Shown one piece after another: positions 43,965 through 49,448 of a stretch of DNA of 49,448 nt. This DNA comes from Pseudomonadota bacterium (GTDB lineage: Bacteria > Desulfobacterota > Syntrophorhabdia > Syntrophorhabdales > Syntrophorhabdaceae). The first letter of the stretch is position 1. Each line of letters begins with the position of its first letter. The position numbers were made by a program, and so were the translations under genes. Below the pieces are notes generated by a model. It saw only the letters and a list, made by a program, of their open reading frames with translations. It was not told the origin of the DNA and searched no databases. The DNA lies in contig JAPLKB010000003.1 of the NCBI GenBank assembly GCA_026388275.1, positions 1 through 49,448 on the forward strand, in the 5' to 3' direction.

Positions 43965-44426
43965 TTATGATATCTGCCTGCTGTTTTTAATTAGACGTTT
44001 GACTTTATCAAGGAGCTCTTGCTTTTCCTCATCAGCGAAATCCTTCAACATTGCATGCATGTACTCGTCTCTTTCATTTTCTATGCTTATAAGCGTTGTC
44101 TTTCCTTTTGAAGTAATTTCAAGTATGGTTACCCGATCATCGGTAGGGTCTGATTTTCTTACGATAAAACCATTTTTCTCCAGCCTCTTTGCAATTCCGG
44201 TCATGTTGGCGCCAGGGACAAGCATAATACGACTTACTTCAGTTATCCTGCATTGGCCGTTGCCAGAAGCATCCAGCACTCTCAGTACATTATACTGCGG
44301 AAAGGAAAGGTTGTGCTTCCTGAAAATGGATGACACCACTCGTTTAAATGTTTCCGCTGCTCTTACAAAAGACATCAACACATTCTCATCAGCACTCAGG
44401 TTGCTTCGGTAGTTGTTTGTTCCCAT
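43965..44426 (-). CDS. MarR-family transcriptional regulator
   Basis: A 153-residue winged-helix protein: AETFKRVVSSIFRKHNLSFP-QYNVLRVLDASGN, recognition helix region EVSRIMLVPGANMTGIAKRLEKNG, wing RKSDPTDDRVTILEITSKG and a charged dimerisation helix at the C-terminus. MarR proteins repress until a small, often aromatic, ligand binds. It is transcribed divergently from the flavoprotein/Fe-S operon whose promoter lies about 110 bases away, making that operon a natural target (inference). Start ATG at 44426. Confidence 0.9.
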   Translation of the reverse strand: MGTNNYRSNLSADENVLMSFVRAAETFKRVVSSIFRKHNLSFPQYNVLRVLDASGNGQCRITEVSRIMLVPGANMTGIAKRLEKNGFIVRKSDPTDDRVTILEITSKGKTTLISIENERDEYMHAMLKDFADEEKQELLDKVKRLIKNSRQIS

Positions 44427-44537
44427 ATTTCCACCTTAAATAAAACCTTTATATTAATTTATGCAGTAGCAAAATTTATTATACCAACTTGTGGAACAAT
44501 ATTCCAGATAATAGACAATTAATTGATAATAAATGTA

Positions 44538-44566
44538 TTGACTAAATATTCGCAGTGTGTTATCAA
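44538..44566 (+). promoter_or_regulatory. Sigma-70 promoter for flavoprotein/Fe-S operon
   Basis: TTGACT (44538-44543), a 17-base spacer, then TATCAA (44561-44566). Around 44490-44505 the inverted repeat TGGAA-N5-TTCCA stands upstream and could be a regulator site. The first gene starts at 44714, so the leader is about 140 bases. Confidence 0.55.
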
Positions 44567-44713
44567 GGATAAATGGACAGCATGTGGGTATTCAAATCAA
44601 TTCCCCGTCAAACTAATAAGATTTCAGAAAAGAATTTCAGGGGCGGCAAATTTTGGTAGAAGAATTACGGCAATAAAAAATAAGCAGAAAAAAGTCAAGA
44701 ACAAGGAGGTACA

Positions 44714-46171
44714 ATGCAAACCAAGAATGAACTTGCAAAAATTGTTGGCAAGGATTACGTGAGTGACAGCAAAACAGACTGCTCAAAGTATTCACAGGAT
44801 CAGAGCCTTCTTCCTCCTGGAATGCCCGAAGTCGTGGCATGGCCGGGAAGCTCGGAAGAAGTAGGGAAAGTTGTTGCATGGTGCAATGAAAACAATATCC
44901 CTGTGGTTCCTGTAAGCTCAAAGGTACACTTTCACGGATGCACAATACCCAAACAGGGCGGTGTCGTAGTCGATCTATCAAGGATGAACAAGATTCTGGA
45001 AATAGATACAGATAACCGCTTGGTAAGATTTGAAGCAGGTGTAACATGGGAACAACTTGTGACAGAACTGGCAAAGAAAGGTTTAAGGCCGATTATGCCG
45101 CTGCTTCCACCGGGAAACCGCTCTCCCCTCACTGATACACTTGAGCGGGAAGTTCCGACAAATGTAGTTTATGATTACGGCGAACCAATGCAATCCATTG
45201 AAGTTGTCTGGCCGAATGGCGACTTATTCAGATGCGGTTCCGCAAGTGTTAATGGTTTTCCTGAATCCAAATCAAGAGGAGCAAACCCGTCAGGACCCGG
45301 TCTTGATTTTTACCGGTTTTTCCAGGCTGCACAGGGCACAATGGGCATCGTTACATGGGCAAGCTTAAAGGCTGAGTCAATTCCCAGGATAGACAAAATC
45401 TATTTTGCCCCTGTTAATGACTTGTCTTATGCAATGGAGTTTCTCTACCGGATCCTGCCTCGCAGAATAGGCCAGGAATGCCTCCTTCTCAATAATGTGG
45501 ATCTTGCTGCAATAGCTGCAGGCAAAGGACTTGGAGACTTTGAAAGCCTCTGTGCCAAGTTACCCCCCTGGACATTGATACTGGTTATAAGCGGCTTAAT
45601 GAGAAGACCGGAAGAAAAGATAGCCTATGAGGAAAATTTTCTTTCACAGGTTTTGAAAAATGAATTTCCGAAAATGGGTCTGGTAGACAACCTCCCCGGT
45701 TTCCCCGGCCTTGGAAAACAGCTTCTCCCTATGTTGAGAAAACCGTGGCCCGCAGACGTTCCTTATTGGAAAAACACCGTCAGAGGCGGGTGCCAGAACC
45801 TCTTCTTTATTACCAAACCGAATCAGGTTCCGATGTACATGGATATTATGGAAACAGTAGCTGCCGGATATGGCTATCCTGTAGCTGATATCGGAAGCTA
45901 TATACAGCCTATAGAGCATAACCGTGCATGCCAGGTCGAATTCAGCTTCTTCTATGACCCTGAAGACGAAAACGAAAAAGCTTTCGTAGCTGATCTTTAT
46001 ATTGACGCTGCAAACGCCCTGTTGAATGAAGGGGCTTTCTTTCCAAGGCCATATGGAGCTCTTGCCTCAATAGTGTATGAGCGCGCTGCCAGCTATACCA
46101 TGACACTGAAGCGGTTAAAAGGGGTATTTGACCCGAACAATATTATGAACCCCGGCAATTTGTGCTTCTAA
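44714..46171 (+). CDS. FAD-linked oxidoreductase (PCMH-type, GlcD-like), 485 aa
   Basis: The N-terminal half is a p-cresol methylhydroxylase/vanillyl-alcohol oxidase type FAD-binding domain: PEVVAWPGSSEEVGKVVAWCNENN, IPVVPVSSKVHFHG, GGVVVDLSRMNKILEID, RFEAGVTWEQLVTELAKKG. The C-terminal half is a FAD-oxidase cap domain, ending GVFDPNNIMNPGNLCF. Such flavoproteins oxidise alpha-hydroxy acids, alcohols or aryl substrates; which one is not clear. The typical glycolate oxidase GNISTNAGG loop is replaced by GNRSPLTDTLEREVPTN, pointing away from simple GlcD. AAGGAGG precedes the ATG. Next is an Fe-S/CCG subunit after 10 bases. Confidence 0.85.
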   Translation: MQTKNELAKIVGKDYVSDSKTDCSKYSQDQSLLPPGMPEVVAWPGSSEEVGKVVAWCNENNIPVVPVSSKVHFHGCTIPKQGGVVVDLSRMNKILEIDTDNRLVRFEAGVTWEQLVTELAKKGLRPIMPLLPPGNRSPLTDTLEREVPTNVVYDYGEPMQSIEVVWPNGDLFRCGSASVNGFPESKSRGANPSGPGLDFYRFFQAAQGTMGIVTWASLKAESIPRIDKIYFAPVNDLSYAMEFLYRILPRRIGQECLLLNNVDLAAIAAGKGLGDFESLCAKLPPWTLILVISGLMRRPEEKIAYEENFLSQVLKNEFPKMGLVDNLPGFPGLGKQLLPMLRKPWPADVPYWKNTVRGGCQNLFFITKPNQVPMYMDIMETVAAGYGYPVADIGSYIQPIEHNRACQVEFSFFYDPEDENEKAFVADLYIDAANALLNEGAFFPRPYGALASIVYERAASYTMTLKRLKGVFDPNNIMNPGNLCF

Positions 46172-46181
46172 GGAGGATAAG

Positions 46182-47501
46182 ATGCGAAAAGATGAAATGT
46201 ATGATACACCAAAAACTAAAGTAGCTTTAGATGTAAACGATTTAAACAATTTTGTCTATGACATGGACCATTGCATTAAGTGCAAGGGATGTTATTGGGT
46301 TGAACATACCTATATGCCGGGTGTAAATTTTTCCACAAGGTGCCCGAGCAATCTCTGGAACGATTTCGATTCCTATGGTGCCTTCGGGAAGATGAGAATA
46401 GGCCTGGCTGTTAACGAAGGAAAGCTGAAATGGACCGACAAGCTCCTTGAAATCATTTACGCCGACCCGCTGTGCGGCGCCTGTGATGTGGGATGCAAGC
46501 GTAATCTTGACCTTGAAGTAGAACTGACACTCGAAGCTTTAAGGGTTAAAGCCGTAAAGGATGGAGCAGGCCCTATGCCGGCCCATAAGAAGATTGCAAA
46601 AAATATTGCCTCAAAACATAATCAGTTCGGTTCAATAGCTGAAAATAGAAATAAATGGATCGCAAAAGACATTAAAGTTGCTGAGAAGGCAGATATGTTG
46701 TACTTTGCAGGCTGCTCCGCCTCTTATGCAAATCAGAATATTGCAAAGGCAACAGCAAAGATATTGAATGCTTCAGGCAGCAAGTTCATGCTTATGAAGG
46801 ATGAATGGTGCTGCGGAAATACCCTCTATTCAGTCGGCATGATTGACGATGCAAGAGAGCTTGCGAAACGCAACATAGATGCGGTAAAGGCATCAGGCGC
46901 AAAGACTTTGGTAACAAGCTGCGCCGAATGTTATCGCATGTGGAAGGTCGATTATCCAAAGATGTTGAATATTGCTACATCAGACCTTGGCTTCAAGGTG
47001 GTACATTTGATTGAGGTTGCCGATGAGGCAATTAAAAACGGCAGACTCAAATTGACGAAGCCTGTTGATGTTCGTTTTACCTACCACGATGCATGCGGTG
47101 TAAGCCGGCTTTCAGACCCCTGGACACCATGGAGCGGAGAGCGCGGATGGATGGGTATGGTAAGCCCCGCACTTAAAAGAAGACGCGGGGCAACAGGATT
47201 ATACACCCAGTCAAGAAACATATTAAATGCCATCCCCGGTGCCAAGTTTGTTGAAATGCCGAGAATAAGAGAAAACGCATTTTGCTGCAGTGCCGGCAGA
47301 GGTACAAAAGAGGCATTTCCGGACCTTGCAAAGTTTGCGGCAAATCACAGGCTTGATGAAGTAAAATCAGTGAGCGCTGAAGTTCTCGTATCTGCTTGCC
47401 CCTGGTGTAAAAGCAATTTCAGTGAGGCAGCTGAAGAAAACGGGGACAATGTGAAGGTGATGGATATTACTGAAATTATCCTTGCTGCAGCGGAAATATA
47501 A
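46182..47501 (+). CDS. Fe-S protein with two CCG domains (GlcF/HdrD-like), 439 aa
   Basis: The N-terminal part has Cys-rich clusters (CIKCKGCYWVEHTYMPG, TRCPSN, then LCGACDVGCKRN) that should hold [4Fe-4S] centres. Two CCG domains follow, each with a CC pair and a later C-x2-C: EWCCGNTLY with TSCAECYRMW, and ENAFCCSAGRGTKEAF with SACPWCKSNF. This resembles glycolate-oxidase GlcF, LldE/LutA and HdrB/HdrD, which link flavoproteins to quinone or thiol carriers. AGGAGG precedes the ATG. It lies between the two flavoprotein genes, so the three likely form one complex. Confidence 0.9.
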   Translation: MRKDEMYDTPKTKVALDVNDLNNFVYDMDHCIKCKGCYWVEHTYMPGVNFSTRCPSNLWNDFDSYGAFGKMRIGLAVNEGKLKWTDKLLEIIYADPLCGACDVGCKRNLDLEVELTLEALRVKAVKDGAGPMPAHKKIAKNIASKHNQFGSIAENRNKWIAKDIKVAEKADMLYFAGCSASYANQNIAKATAKILNASGSKFMLMKDEWCCGNTLYSVGMIDDARELAKRNIDAVKASGAKTLVTSCAECYRMWKVDYPKMLNIATSDLGFKVVHLIEVADEAIKNGRLKLTKPVDVRFTYHDACGVSRLSDPWTPWSGERGWMGMVSPALKRRRGATGLYTQSRNILNAIPGAKFVEMPRIRENAFCCSAGRGTKEAFPDLAKFAANHRLDEVKSVSAEVLVSACPWCKSNFSEAAEENGDNVKVMDITEIILAAAEI

Positions 47502-47512
47502 GGAGGCAGACT

Positions 47513-49123
47513 ATGAGTATACAAAAACAAGCATATAAAGCAATAGAAGTGGTGGCAGGTTCCAAGTATACCTCTGATGACCCGGCAGTATGCGAAGGGT
47601 ATCGGTCAGGGCCTGGAGGATACGAAAGCGGCCTTGGATACGAAAAGGTGATGACCACAATTCCCGGTGCCGTTGTTATGCCGAGAACTACCGAAGAAGT
47701 TTCAAAGATCGTAAAGATATGCAACCGTTACAAAGTTGCTTATGTACCATACAGCACAGGTTTTTACGGACCTCGTTCCCACTGCCATGTGGAAAATGAG
47801 CTGCTTATCGATTTAAAAAGGATGAATGATTTTGAGATAGATGAAAAGCATTTTTTTATTACCGTAGGCTCCGGCGTGATCTATTCCCCGATTCAGCAGG
47901 AAGCATTGAACAAAGGCGCATATGTTGTTATCGGCGGCGGCGGAGCACAGGCCTCAGCTATAGCGAACCTGATCGGCGACGGCTGGTCCCCGTTAAGCCA
48001 CAGAATAGGTCTTCCACACAGGCGTATCCTCGGGACAGAGCTTGTACTTCCTGACGGCGAAATAGTCAAAATGGGTTCTCTTGCAGAAGGAAATGATCCC
48101 TTCTGGGGCGATGGACCCGGACCTGACCTGCGGGGACTCTTAAGGGGCTTCACCGGACTTCGCGGCTGCCTCGGCATTGTAACAAAAATGGCAATAAAAA
48201 CACTTCCTTTCCAGCCGGAACCGCTTGTGCCTACAGGCATTGCACCGAATACCGCCCTTGCACTGCCGCCAAAGCGCGTCAAATGGGTGAACTTTCAGAT
48301 GCCCAACAAGGCAGCCCAGGTAAAAGCCATGTTTGAAATCGGCAAGGCTGAGATTGCCGGTGCTGTAACAAAAGTCCCGCTCTTCTGGCGTGCTATTGCC
48401 AAGGCCGAATGCAAAGAGGAATTCTGGGAAATCTGGGGTAAGGAAACAGAAGAAACAATCAAGAATTTCTTTATCGTCCGTGTACTTCTTGTTGGTTTTA
48501 CCTCCGAAGAGCAGATGCAGTACGATGAAAATGTGTTAAACGATATTATGGCAGAACTGGGCGGTATTCCTCGTCCCACAAAACCCTCCGATGAATCGTG
48601 GATCAAAAACGCCGATTCGGCAGGTATGTGGCTCATGTGCGGCTCTTATGTGTCTGTTGATTATATCATCGAAACACTTTCACAGGCAACACAACATGGA
48701 GAGAACTACGCAGACCTCAAGAGAAAATATACGCCGCCCCTTATGCCTGATAACGGCGATCCTGGATGGTTCCAGAGTTTTGAGCTTGGGCATCAGGGTT
48801 ACTCTGAATTCCTTGTTTACTGGGATCAGGATGAGGACACAACAGGTGTTGACCACTTCTATCTTGAAACTGCAAAGATGAACATAAGAGAAAGATTCTA
48901 TACATCCCTGCTGGGACCTCACCAGCCTTTGTACCTGACAGGACCTAAATACGGCCCTAACTACCATGAATGGCTCCTGAAAGTAAAAGATGCCTTTGAC
49001 CCGCTGTGGGTCTGCCACCCACCGGTGCCGCTTGCACATGATGATTTTGTAAATCGTGCAAAGTGGATGCATCCGCTGAAAGATTGGGAAAGCCCGAAAA
49101 AGCTGCCAATGCCTAAGTGGTAG
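47513..49123 (+). CDS. Second FAD-linked oxidoreductase (PCMH-type), 536 aa
   Basis: FAD-binding PCMH-type domain: PGAVVMPRTTEEVSKIVKICNRYK, VPYSTGFYGPRS, LLIDLKRMNDFEID, TVGSGVIYSPIQQEALNKGA and GGGGAQASAIANLIGDGWSP, then RRILGTELVLPDGEIVKMGS. A long cap domain follows, ending LKVKDAFDPLWVCHPPVPL. The GGGGAQAS segment is at the place where the diphosphate of FAD is bound. It is a paralogue of the first flavoprotein but longer and distinct. AGGAGG precedes the ATG, 11 bases after the Fe-S gene. A strong terminator follows the stop, so this is the end of the operon. Confidence 0.87.
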   Translation: MSIQKQAYKAIEVVAGSKYTSDDPAVCEGYRSGPGGYESGLGYEKVMTTIPGAVVMPRTTEEVSKIVKICNRYKVAYVPYSTGFYGPRSHCHVENELLIDLKRMNDFEIDEKHFFITVGSGVIYSPIQQEALNKGAYVVIGGGGAQASAIANLIGDGWSPLSHRIGLPHRRILGTELVLPDGEIVKMGSLAEGNDPFWGDGPGPDLRGLLRGFTGLRGCLGIVTKMAIKTLPFQPEPLVPTGIAPNTALALPPKRVKWVNFQMPNKAAQVKAMFEIGKAEIAGAVTKVPLFWRAIAKAECKEEFWEIWGKETEETIKNFFIVRVLLVGFTSEEQMQYDENVLNDIMAELGGIPRPTKPSDESWIKNADSAGMWLMCGSYVSVDYIIETLSQATQHGENYADLKRKYTPPLMPDNGDPGWFQSFELGHQGYSEFLVYWDQDEDTTGVDHFYLETAKMNIRERFYTSLLGPHQPLYLTGPKYGPNYHEWLLKVKDAFDPLWVCHPPVPLAHDDFVNRAKWMHPLKDWESPKKLPMPKW

Positions 49124-49138
49124 TCAACCTCCTTTAAT

Positions 49139-49178
49139 AAAAAAACGCCTTTCCCTGCCCCGGGAAAGGCGTTTTTTT
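49139..49178. terminator. Strong two-way intrinsic terminator
   Basis: Seventeen bases (49139-49155, starting with a run of A's then ACGCCTTTCCC) pair perfectly with 49162-49178 (GGGAAAGGCG then seven T's) around a 6-base loop. It starts 15 bases after the flavoprotein stop codon. Confidence 0.95.
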
Positions 49179-49221
49179 ATATGTATGCAAGCGCTCTTGC
49201 ACATCAACCGTGACCTGTTGA

Positions 49222-49340
49222 CTGATTCCAATTCTAAATCAAGGATGAAATCGAGGCGGCAAGGAAGAGGCGACGTAGGCGTACTATAATAGTACGTCGG
49301 AGGAGCAGATGACGAAGCCAACGATGATAGCGCCTTCCCC
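49222..49340. repeat. Possible distant copy of the dispersed structured repeat
   Basis: The palindrome CGTACTATAATAGTACG (49280-49296) is followed by TCGGAGGAGCAGATGACGAAG, matching the GTACGTCGGAGGA core and the GACGAAGC/GGCGAAGC continuation in the copy at 8427-8652. The outer arms and hairpin I are not obvious. It follows the operon terminator; no gene is seen from here to the window end. Confidence 0.5.
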
Positions 49341-49448
49341 AGAAAATAAATCTCCCTATACATGTTTGTTTGACTTTGTTTCTTTTTCTCACATGTGGAT
49401 TAGCCGGTCCGGGTTATAATAATTTCCCCTGCGTGCTCTTTGGCAACA

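Noticed and set aside
49124-49363. 79-residue leftward ORF
   Set aside because: Runs through a strong terminator and the third repeat; not a plausible gene.

Overview
The window looks like chromosome from a Gram-negative, probably anaerobic and motile bacterium of the former Deltaproteobacteria (Desulfobacterota, perhaps Syntrophorhabdia-like). This placement is inference from gene content: citramalate route to isoleucine, NtrY-type kinase, PEP-CTERM-like protein, chemoreceptors with flagellar sigma-28 promoters, many sensor proteins, and a CCG-type Fe-S/flavoprotein operon. No rRNA, tRNA or CRISPR array was seen.

Layout. 1-2300: the C-terminal end of an IS110-type transposase, then three leftward unknown genes and one small membrane ORF; this looks like accessory DNA. 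2670-2862: first copy of a structured dispersed repeat. 3000-9854: a rightward housekeeping run, acpS-nnr-tsaE-lysC-cimA, interrupted by two structured repeats, then a free-standing isopropylmalate-synthase-type regulatory domain, an FmdB zinc ribbon and a 51-residue protein. 9955-17347: leftward PilZ, L,D-transpeptidase, glycogen phosphorylase, carboxymuconolactone-decarboxylase-like protein, SpoIIE-type phosphatase and a periplasmic NMT1-type binding protein. 17426-29177: rightward chemoreceptor with a sigma-28 promoter, nucleoside-type transporter, PgeF, an NtrY-like kinase, a ParB-like protein, a spore-photoproduct-lyase-like radical SAM protein, an SDR, a DUF4013-like membrane protein and an Aas-type acyltransferase/acyl-ACP synthetase.

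29161-31160 is leftward: a truncated FIST domain, RlmE and an unknown 360-residue protein. 31407-33071 has an MBL hydrolase and a LamG/PEP-CTERM-like protein. 33416-39175 is leftward: a chemoreceptor with its upstream periplasmic Cache protein (second sigma-28-like promoter), a cysteine desulfurase, and rpoD with a promoter, a terminator-like leader hairpin and a downstream terminator. 39306-43914 holds a PAS remnant, a Cys-rich 86-residue ORF that seems to start at ATC, a cyclase-like protein and a large hybrid histidine kinase. 43965-49178 holds a MarR regulator divergent from a flavoprotein / Fe-S / flavoprotein operon closed by a strong terminator, followed by a third relative of the dispersed repeat.

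The most interesting points are: the dispersed repeat, whose copies differ in sequence but keep the same base-paired arms; the orphan regulatory domain next to cimA; the kinase/ParB-like/radical-SAM group whose SPL-like member has no cysteine after its cluster until residue 174; the binding-protein/phosphatase pair; the Cys-rich ATC-start ORF beside a cyclase-like protein; and the apparent attenuator in the rpoD leader.
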